From Stratiolaelaps scimitus (lineage: Eukaryota > Arthropoda > Arachnida > Mesostigmata > Laelapidae), in NCBI GenBank assembly GCA_019614645.1, contig JABWDB010000004.1, forward strand, positions 10,664,001 to 10,728,000: a stretch of DNA of 64,000 nucleotides, given 5' to 3'. The translations under genes and the position numbers were made by a program. The notes beneath the pieces were generated by a model that was not told the origin of the DNA, made no database searches, and saw only the letters and a program-made list of their open reading frames with translations. Shown in pieces: positions 1-11,800 of this stretch (its first letter is position 1; the number at the start of each line of letters is the position of its first letter).

Positions 1-64
1 ACTGATCCTCGATCCCACAGCTACCAATATGTTGTACTGGTACCCGATGCCCCTCCCAGATATG

Positions 65-2267
65 CTAGGTGTTTGCAATACAGACTTCAGCTGGTGATTT
101 AGTTGACTTCCGTTTAAATGCGGCCCCCCGGCGGAGCTTCTGTGAACCTTCAGGTACAACGGGGAAGTCTGGCAAAATTTCTTCTTCAGGTACAACGGGG
201 AAGTCTGGCAAAATTTCTTCTTCAGGTACAACGGGGAAGTCTGGCAAAATTTCTTCCGATTTAGGTATCTGTTAATAGCATGCAAACGACACAAAAATAT
301 TTAACCGAGGAGCATTGATCTCTGCAATACTGCATAAGCTTAGGTTGCTTGTCATGTGAAAGGTCGTTTACAACCAGCCCTACGACTTTTACATTAAAGT
401 CGCATGGCTTGGAGACCAATGTCGTACTTTTGTGGGAACGTAGGTTTCGTTGGACCCACGTTTTTCATGTTTTTTTGATTCTACTCATTGTCTCATGTTT
501 ACAAGACGCGTATCGCGTAGCCATGCGCTATTAATTTAACGCCGTATATTATACTCTGTGTTGTCATGTTTGTCCCAACGGTGTGCGAGTTTGTCCGCAT
601 GGTGACACCCCCAGATTGACGAAGGCGTTATTATCACTAGACGTCTATTCATTCATCAAGCTCTAGCAATAGTAGTTTGCGTCCTGGCATCAATTTGGTA
701 ATAATTGGCAATCATTGCAAGCTTATGATGCACGCCTAATTTCGTTTCGAATGAAACGTGGCTTCTGTCGTGCAACAGTTTCTATGTAGTTTCAAGGCTC
801 TGACGTTCACCAAATCTACATGCGCACAGCTCAAGTACCAACTTATATGGTCAACTATGAGTACCAAACATATATTCGGCCCATTCTCTAAAGTGTCACA
901 CTGCCCAATCGAACAGACATCTGACACGCGGTAAGGTCTAACATTGAGATCGAAAATCTCGTCTGCCGATCTGTATCCTCTGGACCAGCCGCGGACACAA
1001 TTGTTCGTGAGCAGATTTCGAATATCCAGTACAAGGAAGTCGTTTCGCTGGCTTTAGCTCGATTAACGTCGTCAATTGTAGCTGTACTGAATCGCCAGCT
1101 GTGGCTGCATACGCAATATGCTTAGTTGTAGTATCGGGGGTACTACAACGGCACGCGACCTCAAATACAAAGCAGTTGCCTGTTTGACTAGAATATTGCA
1201 GTAATGACAAAGTAGGCCAATCGGTAATACTCACACCATTTTGAGCCTCGGTTGCAGCACTCCATTTCTGCTGGTCCAGCGGTTCCATACGTTGTTCCTG
1301 TTGGCTGCTGTTTCGGCGCTCCTCCGTGGCTTCTTCGGATGCCCCATGTGATTCCGATCGGACTATGACCTTCTTGACTAGATCTATCGAGTAAGGTACG
1401 ATAGTTTGAAATAATACTAGTATCTCAAAACCATTGCAGAAACTCACGCAGGTTCGCTTGAGTTCAGATCTGATTGGCATCAGATCTGTTTATCGGTATT
1501 ATAAACACTTCTACCGCTAAACGCTATTAACCTCAATTCTGCTGTTAAGAAATACAAATGCATTAATGCAGATTAGCAGCATGAGAAGTGATTCAAAAGA
1601 GACATAATGAAACAAGCTATTTCTTGTTAATTACCTTCTACGAGCTGTTCCGCATCGCTTTGAAACCGCAGCTGTGGGGCATCTCGAGAAGTGGATTCTT
1701 CAGCGTGTGTCAAGTTTGTTGAGTTTGTCTGAAAAACCGAGTCACATTAAATTCGGCTTACTAAGCCTCTACGTTAATCTGGCCTACCCGCCAACTGGAA
1801 GTCGCTGCCATGTACAATAATGATCCGGTTTCTAACTTCGGATCTCTCGGCACTCAAGCTAGCCTTGGCACGAAACTACGTTAACGACGTTAGCGTTTTC
1901 TTAGCGAACTTCGTTTCACACGGTCATAAATGAGCTTCCAGAATTTGCTAGCCATCAACAAGAAGTCAAGATATGTCGAGTAACAAATCACAGAAAAGGA
2001 GAATCATGAAGAAGTCGGCACTAACCGATTGTCTGGTAGAAACAGTTCGTGCTTCGTGTGCTACATAGACGTTAGTTGTGCCTTGATCTACCTCGTCAAT
2101 GGACGGCTCTGGCTCTGTTACGCCTGGGATCTCACCTTGAGAGGCGGTTGCACCCTCTGAAGGAGCGTGTCCCCGAGCTGGCTTCAGGGGAACCCGCTCG
2201 TTGTTTTCCTGTATCCGAAAGGGAAATTTACTATTTATCCGTAAGCAAGATCCTTCCAAATTGAACA
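65..2267 (-). CDS. Unrecognised acidic low-complexity protein, C-terminal exons with 12-aa tandem repeat
   Basis: I do not recognise this gene. Coding exons inferred from frame and splice signals, in transcript order, are about 2092-2215 (acceptor ..ATACAG), 1635 to about 1735, 1377-1235 and 268-65, the last ending in TAG. The last two exons are well supported: 1377-1235 starts after CTAG, ends at donor GTGAGT in phase 0, and joins 268-65 in phase 0. The product is hydrophilic and rich in Glu, Ser and Gln. Its last exon carries three exact copies of a 12-residue unit (core LPDFPVVPEEE) followed by a basic tail. The start is uncertain: an ATG near 2267 reads into the first exon, but an upstream exon is equally possible. 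The splice between the first two exons is ambiguous because two donors and two acceptors keep the frame. It lies directly downstream of the PEPS-like gene on the same strand. Confidence 0.42.
149..256. repeat. 36-bp tandem repeat, three copies, inside a coding exon
   Basis: The unit starting caggtacaacggggaagtct recurs at 151, 187 and 223, an exact 36-bp period. On the minus strand it keeps the reading frame and encodes a 12-residue unit. The copies are almost identical, which suggests recent expansion or homogenisation. Confidence 0.9.
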
Positions 2268-2429
2268 TCCACTTGCGCAGCCCGTATGCACACAATGAAG
2301 TTGAGCCATTATAGCATTCGTTGCAATTCTACAATTCTAGACTTATAACTACGGACATAAAAAAAAATGCATCATCTTGGCGTAAAGGAAAAATCTACTT
2401 GATTTGTTCGATATTCGCACCACTTAAAA

Positions 2430-2869
2430 TCAAGTTTTACCAACCGTCCCAGAGGTCTCCAAAATATTCATTAGATCCTTAACATCCTCCACAGAACAGA
2501 CGAGCTCCTCCCGGATCTGCATAATCAATTCATTCTCATCCGTAGAACTGTTGGACTCATTTAGTAAGCTATAGCCTTCCGACGAATGTTTAGCATTTTC
2601 CGCCACATGTTCTCGACTCTGGGTCTTCTGCGTAGCGGCCATTGGCCGTTCGGTCACAGGCGTCGAGGGTGGACTTTGCCTGAGCTTGCTAATAGTGGCA
2701 TTGCCTGCATCCAGCCGAATGACATCACCCGATCGGAAGATGCGAGTAGCATTTACAACTCCAACGATTGCCGGAAGACCGTACTCACGGGCAACCACTG
2801 CCCCGTGCGAGAGCAAACCACCGATCTCGGTAACGACTCCACCCAACAGCGGGAAATATGGTGTCCACC
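2430..2869 (-). CDS. Terminal exon: phosphohistidine (PEP-utilizers mobile) domain and variable tail
   Basis: This exon begins after TTGTAG and completes a Gly codon shared with 3477-3312, giving ATDTG then WTPYFPLLGGV. It contains the swivel-domain signature GGLLSHGAVVAREYGLP, whose His carries the phosphate in PEP synthase, PPDK and rifampin phosphotransferase. The conserved domain ends near RLDAGNATISKL. The remaining 80 or so residues are rich in Ser, Glu and Thr with no match I recognise, ending at a stop at 2430. A weak alternative donor (GTAAAA) lies just before the stop, so a different 3' splice form cannot be excluded. Confidence 0.85.
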
Positions 2870-5800
2870 CTACAACCAATATAGATATACGAATCACAGA
2901 AATTTCACTTGACAATTCAGACTGACTGATTTCACTGATTTGGGCTGACTGCTATGAAAACGCGCCCGTCTAAAGGTTCGTCCGTCCCGGTCGACAAGTT
3001 CAGAGTTGACAAAAGCCGCTAGTGGGTAACAGCAGAGACGAAGGCACTATTTCGGATGTACCGTTCAATGTATGTTTCTGAGTTAGGCTAGCTTAGCCTG
3101 GTTCTAAGCTGCAATGTGTGTTTTCCATTGACAAGCTATCCGCTACTTGTTCAAGCAGCATTCACTGAGCCAAAAATGTGTTTTCCTTCAATATTAATAA
3201 CTTGTAACACATCCTCGCCGCCAATAGTGACGTTTGGATGTACGGTTGCATATGATATCGACCGAATTGTTGCGTAACGATGCATAATCCACGTGTACTG
3301 ATGATTCGGACCTGTATCGGTGGCGTGTGTGATAAGGATTTCCCCTCGTTCGATGAGGTGAGCTTCCGTTTCGAAGTCGTCAATCACTCGAGCTACACCG
3401 GTGACGATGCCTTCGCTGACCGTCGTGCCTGTGGCCGAGGTAGCGTTTACGTCGATTTCCTCGGTCACCTCGCCAATCTGCATAAAAAATAACTGCTTAT
3501 TATAGTTAGTTTAAAGTAGCTACGATAAACTGCATGTACTGCATGTTAATTCTAGGGCTCACTTTGAATAGCATGATATCACATACCGTCACATTATGGC
3601 AGCATGCTAAGGAATTCTATTACAGGGCAAATCACAAGAATGAATTGAAGAATGAACGCACTTCTATTGGTAGGAACATCAGCAGTAGAAATACAGTTAA
3701 CATGATCTCTTCAGCATTCTGAAAGTTTTCCTGGAGCGAATTTCGATATCGGAAAATGCCGACAAAGACTCACGTGCAGTTAGCAACTGCCAACTCGGTT
3801 TTAAAACAGGGCGGGGAAGGGAGGCAGGACATCCAGTGCCGTATGCCTTAAGCTTGCGTAATTATTTACTACATTAGAGCATTCGCTGCTTAAGCTTCGT
3901 GTGTTTTTAAGGAATCCATTACCGGTCTGGGGACTCCACAAGTAAGCACATCGAATTTCTCCTTGTTTAGCTTAGGATGAAGTCGACGCCTCCGGATTGC
4001 CCTGTGGTGAAATAATCATCATCGTAAATTACACTATGCATATATTTGGAAATGCATACATTTCTTAAATCATTGAAAAGGATTATATCTGGCAACTGGT
4101 ACCTGGACATGTGAAGGGTTCAACGGAAACGAACCTGGACACGAGGTTGGGGTCTCTCTCCTCCGCTAATCTGTATGCCTCGTCAATGGTCATAAAGAAG
4201 ATCAGTTCCGCTTCCGGCAATCGACCCTCCTGCTCTAGGCGGCCGCCGATGGTCCAAAGGGCGACACGAAGTTCGTGGATACATTTCACTACGGCAGCTT
4301 TCGTTGCTTCCCGTCCATACACCGCCATCTGGGCACGTGGAAGCAAAAGCTTCAAAATCCTCCTGCAAAAGTTCCACTCAAGATCAGTTTCAGGTAGCCT
4401 GTTCAGGATAACAGGCTAGACAATCGTAACCCTTGGCTTCGTAACCTAAGCTTAGGCATTCCCCCTCCCACCTAAAGAAACGCATTGCCACGCCGCAAGG
4501 TTCTGCTTGAAAAGCGCAAAAAACTTATGTCGCTCGGTTAAGCCCGGTCGGTTAAGTCCTAAAGGTTGAGTGGCAGTGAACGTCACAATAAAGGATGATA
4601 AAGCAACGAACTTGCGAACGAATCCCGGTCTTCGCTCGAGTTCTTCCAGAGTCATCTGTTGGGCCTTTTCTGCGCCGGCGGCCGTCGCGACGTAACTCTG
4701 AAGTGACCTGTAGGAATTGGAGTAAAGACTTTATCACGGACGAGAGTAACCTCCCCTCTGCTTTCGACCTAAAAAAAATCGCTTCGTAAATATAAGGTGC
4801 ATGTATGCTAGGGTTCCCTGACTTAGATGTATCTCTCTTTATGAGCAGATTTAGCACTTTATGAAAAACAACATCAGGGAAATGGTAAAACCTGATGATG
4901 TGTTCAAGGATATTCCAGTTGTGCTCCAATGAAACCAAACGGACAGTCTAAGGTTTATTTGTGTTTAGACATGAATGTTACCACTAACATTAATAGCTAC
5001 ACCAAACTGACCCCAGAAATAAATACGCTATTCGTTTAATTGTTATCTACAGGGTGAATTCCTAAACGAACTTGCGATCATCATTCGAAAATGTTGTTCT
5101 TTCTCACTACAGGGTAATTCCTTCCTTGCCTACCTGATAAGGGGTCGAGGATCCATGACCCACGGTCTCGAGTACAAGTCAAACTCCTTATAACATCGGT
5201 GGCCATGCCTTTGCATGAAGATCCTGAAATGGTTGCCCGCCTCACCATTGTCATCCTGCAGCTTTTGCAACGCCTCCTCGACATCGAGTGATTCAAAGTT
5301 CTCACCCAACGATGAATTCCTGATCTTGGCTGCCAAATTCTTCAATTAAAACACCAACAAAAAACAATACCAGCAAACGAAATAATCTTTACACAACCGT
5401 TGCCACTAACGTGTACGATCCCATTCCACCTGTGACGCAGCGCAGTTCGCCAATTCTAAGGTCCTATAACCCGTAGACTAACAGTGTAGTCTTGATTCCA
5501 TTATCGGCTCATCACCATGTAAGTGAACTCAGGCTCTCTGAAAGCCAACACGAGTACTTACTGAACCTGTCAACCATCGTCGAGATACATCGTTGGTTAG
5601 GGGATGCTTGCTTTCGAAGCACTGAAGACAGATGTGCCCGGCACAAGGGGTAAACTTTCATCACGGGTTTCATTCTGTATCGAGTGAGATAATTAAATCA
5701 GCTAAAACCTAAGCAAGCAAAGCCCGTGCAGAGAGCGGGTAGATTCAAGGTATTGTTGGCCCCTCCCGACTCTTCCCCATATTTCGTAAAGGTATTTTCA

Positions 5801-8800
5801 CAAAATAGCGTTACTCACCTGGAGGTTAGAAGGAATATTAGCGCTCTCGACGTCCAGATCAGAACGGGCGAGCTTAGAGAAGATGCTCATCACCTCGGCA
5901 TCCGATGCTGAAAAAAACTCGTCGTTTTAGCTACAAAACAAACTTATTTAGACCATCCTTCATTTTACAAAAAACAGCCGATTACAGCAATATGACTTCC
6001 GATTGAGTTGGCAGTGTGTTGTTAGATACGGTAAGGTTCATGATGTCTCGCCAAATGTACGCGGTATACTCTGTAGTGTTAAAAGAATGCAAAATGTGCT
6101 CCTCGGCGAGATATCCAGTGAACTGGTTAATTTCTTTCTCTCCTAATAATTTCACTAAGCGTAGATTTCAGGCCGTAGGCTTTTGAAAATGTTGCACTGG
6201 CAAGTCGGAATCTCTCTGAAGCGGTTTTACTCGGTTATAGAAGGGTGGTAGCCGTGAATTGAGTGGCTTGTTAGCTACGTAAAGAACGTCACTTGGTCGA
6301 ACGTCGAGCTCTTCTGTTAACAGGTTCATGCTAGATAAATACTCCAAGATTCGAATATTGTACACGGATGGTACAGGGGTTAAGCTGTGAATGAGTTTCC
6401 AAAAAACATCCCAAATTTTTCTCGTAGTGCAAAATTCGATCATCTGTCTCACCTGATTAGCTTTGCAGTCTTTGAGACCTATATTACGTACATTTCAAGC
6501 ATATAATTAACGCTTTTGTTCACGCATCTCTAAATAACTTCACAAATGATTAATGAACCACCAAACATATCTAGAATTCATCGAGATAGAATCTTGGCTG
6601 CTGTTTTAAACAAAAGACGTAACGATGTTTCGTTTTAGTTCGTCTTGCCGCCCCTAAATATAATTAAAATATATACTGAGCATATCCGTTTTTTCTTAAT
6701 GGATCGACAACCCAATAGCAGTAAACTAGAAAAACTGAGTGTCCAACTTTGAGCTGTTGGGACGCCATGTCTCTCACTTTCGTAGTGTCGATACACACAA
6801 CCGTTTGAGGCTCTCGTTATCGCATAGATGTTACGACAAGAAGCGAGTTCGTGCACAATTCAAAGCTAATCACGGCAGCTGCCTTTGCGGTAGCCCTTTT
6901 TCCACGTGTGCCACTCGGCACAGACATTTCTGGCCGGATTAATTAAAAATCAATGGGCATCCGGTTCTGCCTAGCCGTCGTTGGCTTAGGTTGGGAGAAT
7001 TTATCACGAATGATTTTATTTGAATTATCTCACAAACTTCAGATGTATGTTCAGCACGAGTCTTAGCCATATAACTGTAATTCTTTCAAAAAAAAAGACA
7101 CAAATCAGATGAAACGCTGTCGTCTCGCTCTTTTTCATATGTAGCACACGAACGGACTCTAACGACAAAATAACATGATAGCTTACTCCGGGGTCCGAGT
7201 GCACCCTTGAGCACGTTCACAGCAGTTTGGTTCCAGCTCTGCGAAGCTATGCTCGCTCCCATGAGGTACGGAAATGCGTTACGCATCTTCTGTAGCTGTT
7301 TAACGAAGGAGATGATGAGCTCTCGAGAATTGCCGGAGGCGGGGAAATCCACAGTGAAGTTCTCAGCAATGTCTCTGCTTTTTCGCACGATCTCCTCTAC
7401 TGAGAACATAAACTGCAGCGAGAAATGGAGCTTGAAAAGCTACGTATATATATATGTATAGATATATATAAAAATGATCATACGTCTGACCAGACGTGCC
7501 CGATAGCAACCTGATAATGTTGGGGTATACTGTACGGCGGGATGCATTCGATGGCAAAACCTGTTGTAAAGTATATCTGCATTTCACGTCGAAGAGAGTT
7601 CTCCTATTTACCATGTTGAAGTTAAGACAAGGTACTTTCGTATACTGTATTGAGCCAGGAATCAATAAATTGGCTAGGAAGTTACTCTGAACAAACAGCG
7701 AAACAAATACAATTTCGGTATATATATGTACAGAATTCAGTCACTCAAATACGAACTATATCCTAGAGTATGTAGTTGAAAGAGTGTTCATAACGGGTTT
7801 GTCAAATTCCCCAATGCTCGCTGAGGGTAGAACTTCCTTCTAATCGCGGGCAACATTATTGTTTCCTGATGCATTCTGAAGGTGGTCAACACATTCATCT
7901 ACCTTAAATGAGTATCTGGTTGCCTTGGTCTTATAGCTTCGCGGAGTGACACAAGGATGAAATATGCCACGGGTGTAAACTTCATGGTCCGTTAGATTGT
8001 TGCCAAGGGTCATTAGCACTTGTTGATCGAGTGTGCTGCGGCCAGACCCGAGCCAGTTCTGGAAACAGAGACAATTGTAAACGTCTACAATTACAAGCAT
8101 ACGCTAATGCCGCCTTTTTGACACTTCACTTAGGTAGAGAGTTGTCAGTTTGTGCAAGTTGCAGAAAAAGCATTTAGGTGGACAATAAACATATGTAATA
8201 AGAAGAACTAACCAGAGGACAGTGCCGCACATGTTGACGTCTGCTATATAATAAAAATAAGTTCATGAATAAATCTGTAGGTATAGGACCGAATTGATCG
8301 ATTGCTTAGTGTCGTACTGGATTCGAACCGGAGACCTTTATGGCTCCAAATCCCCGTCGTTATTGGAAGGTGTGCATTATATGATTCGAGTGCATTTCTA
8401 TATTGGAAGGTGTGAATATATGTATATGTATAATATGAAATCGAATCAATTTTTCTATTGGAAGGTGTGTATTATATGTGCTACTTAATTGATCTTGAGC
8501 TAACTCGCTAGCTTCCCAATCCAACCGATCGCGATGCCGTTTTATAACGACCTACCATTATATTATAGCACTCTTTGATACGTGCAGTAATGCATACATG
8601 AGCAAAATACATGAGCAGAGGCAAAAGAGAACCAACGTTTATTGGAGCCTGCAGTCGCGTAGAATGATTAGGCAATTAGTATCTACTTCCGTGAATTTAT
8701 AAATAGTGTTTCATCTCGCAGCTCGAAATAACAGTATTGACCACTACTCACAGGCGAGAAATTCGTGAACATCCGTTTCCCGATTTGGCACTCAGTTCTT

Positions 8801-11800
8801 GCTGCGTAGAGACTCCAGTCGAGGAGTTCGGGAAGGCGTGAACGCAACATTCGAGTGACGAACAAATCATACAGAACGCCGTACAGGTTGAAAGTCATCG
8901 ACGTAACCGCACCAGGCATCACCTCACTGAAATGTGTAGTCGATATTTCACAGCCAGCGTTTCACATTTACCCACGGCGAGAGCGATAATTACCTTTATT
9001 AATAAGGTCCTAATTAATTAATTTTCAAGCTTGGAAGCGCGCAGCACAAATATTCGAAGTAGAACGTCAGCTCGCCATGATCTTGACAATGTATATGCCT
9101 TAGGAACTGTACTATATAAAATCATATAACATAGTTTATCATGGTGATTTGAATCGGAACGAAATGTTTTTTGCTAAATTTACGATCAACGAACTCAATA
9201 TTCGCTCGGGACAGGATTTCTCGATTCGTAGGCAAGGCCGAGTTCAAATCGTGCGTGATCTCGAAGTCCGATTCCTTAAATAGAGAACTAATGGGCCGAC
9301 TCTGAAGAAGGTAGATCTTCCCATCACAGATAGCCCATTCAATGTCCCGCGGTGCGTCACAGTATTCCTCTACCTGTGCAATAAAGGGTATACGATCTTT
9401 ATGAATTATAGGTGGTATATCATGCAAGCGGTAGTCGGTAGTCGTTTGTTTCACCGTGCTCAGTTATCTATCGAGAACGTTTCATCCAAAGTATGGTCAG
9501 TATAGTACGTGCGTTATATACTCACTGTAAATATTTATATATATATATACACTGATGTCACATCATACCTGCATCCCGATATCTGCGAGCTCCAGGAGTT
9601 TCACATCTTCGATGCAGAAGTGCTCTGCAACGTGCTCTTTCATCGCGCGCTCCTCTGTTCCGCCGTCTGGAAGCGGCACAACTTTTGTTTGCTTCTTGCC
9701 GACCTTAAAGAGGAAAGTGACGCAGTGTGAAAAAAGACAAATAAGAATCGGGGCGAAGAGACACACAACGAACAGGAGACATTGCGCGGAGGTTCTGGAG
9801 TCCCCCCTCGAATGAACTTTCAGAATCATCTGCATTTTGGGAATGATAATCAGCCGCGCTGAGACGTTGGCCCAGGTGACAACAGCTCCAGGGTGCAAAA
9901 AAAGGTAGTCGACAAGTTGAAAATGAATATGCGGTTAAATTGCCTCTGGACATCTCACCAAGAAGAGTCCACTGCTTTGCACGTATAGAAAGACAACTTG
10001 CTTGCTGCGATTACTACAACCCTTGAGGTAAACAATACCAGCCCAAAAAATATCCTCCTAATCCATACCACTCACCGATCTAGACTCAATCGAGAATCTG
10101 GTCAGACCTCCTGGAGAAGGAACCCGTAACAGTGTGAAGCTGTCTGGGTCTGCGGTTGCTGATACGACGGACTCTCCCAGGCCAAAGTTAGCCGTGACAA
10201 TCATGCGGTTCGGGTGGCCACTAACGGGATCGCAGGTGAACATCACGCCAGCAGAATCAGGCTCGACCATTTCCTGTATGACGACTGCCATGCCGGACGT
10301 TGGTGCCAGTTCTTGACTGTACTGACGCTTGTAGGTCAGTGCTGCATACAACAGGGCAGACAATTAGTAAAATCATGTATACGACCTTCACCGCGCTGCA
10401 TGAATTAGAATCTAACGTATGCAAATCACGTTATTTGAACGGTGACCCGACGCTCAGCTAATTACGTGCCTCAATTTCATTTCCATTCACCGCGCTCTGT
10501 CAAATGCTATTGTTAAGTTAAGAAAGACCTCTTATCATTATTACCCTTCTTGGAACCCTATATGAGTTAATATTACTTTACCAAGAATGATTGCTTGGAT
10601 AGTAGAAAGCACTCAATGATGCTTCGTTTATGAGCAGATGCCCAACCAATTACCAATCAAATGAGAATTGGTTGTTTTATGTCCAATCACTATTTGGAAA
10701 TAGCACTACTTGTTGGATTGTTTGTAGGAGAAATTATTCCAAGGTCGACACCGCCACAATAAAAGTGACCGCGAAAGGCTCTAGCATATTTGATAAATTA
10801 GTGTAGCACTTCTAAGACCCAGAAATCGCTAATTAACTACAGCCTGATATCAAGAGGCCTTCTACCGATGACAACTGTCGAACGCTACTTCACATATTGG
10901 CGCGAGCGAAGTTACTTGCCCCTCACCTACCAGTAAGGGTGAATTGTGAGGTCCAGCATTGCACAATCGCATTTTCAATGTCTCGCATCCCGTGAACGCA
11001 CAGACATGTGCTCAATTGTCCAGCGGCCGACATCTCCTCCGAATCTTCACCAACTGCAGAGGATCGTATCGCGAAGCCCCGCGAGCTCTCCAGCGAGCCG
11101 AAGTAGTCCAGCAGTCTTTGTTGCAGCTGCGGTTGTGAAAATAAGATTGCGATAAAGCATCGTGAACGAAACTAGTAAAGGCATGCAAACGCCTTAATCG
11201 CCTACTCAACCGATTCGAAGGTTGATAACTTCAACCTTTGAAACTTTACACTGCACAGTCTCGTACGAAACACCCAAATTGGCAGGTTGTGGAGAGCAAC
11301 TCTTGAACACTTTCGAGCTGAACGTAGCGCTTGTATCATATGTTACACATATTACAAACCATTTAGCGTTATTTAAGTTCCAATGAGTATGTTGATGAAA
11401 ATTTTTGTCGGCACTACGAAATTTAATCTGTGTGTTTTTTTTTAATTTTCCTATAAGTATTGCTAGAATGAAGACGCTGACGGGTCAGTTTAACCCCAGC
11501 TTTTCTATAAAGTATCTTGTAATAAATCCAGGGAAGAGAGCGTTTCGAACAATATACATTTATGAGTTAACCAGCAACGTGATCGGAGAGGCTCCACTAA
11601 ACCTCCAAGATATCTCCGCTTCAAACTACAAACCTAGAGTCCTGACGAACTGGGATACAAGCTACGTTCTTACCCATCGTTGTGCAAGGGAATGCATATC
11701 TATCGTGTTCTATGTACTGGTTCGAGCTGTTCTTGGCTGTTCTTTTTCAAGAAAAAGTGTGACATACGCTAGCTCTTTCATTCTGATATCCATATCGCCT

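Noticed and set aside
6168..6452. 95-codon minus frame between PEPS-like exons, first taken as an exon
   Set aside because: Exon 7399-7187 ends in phase 1 and exon 5907-5819 starts with two bases, joining directly as ..GALGPRTSDAEVM.. and matching the family. The frame lies in the intron and fits no family segment.
8195..8260. Possible 28-nt microexon of the PEPS-like gene (after ATATAGCAG, before GTTAGT)
   Set aside because: Either reading breaks the phase with exon 8058-7981 or creates a stop codon.
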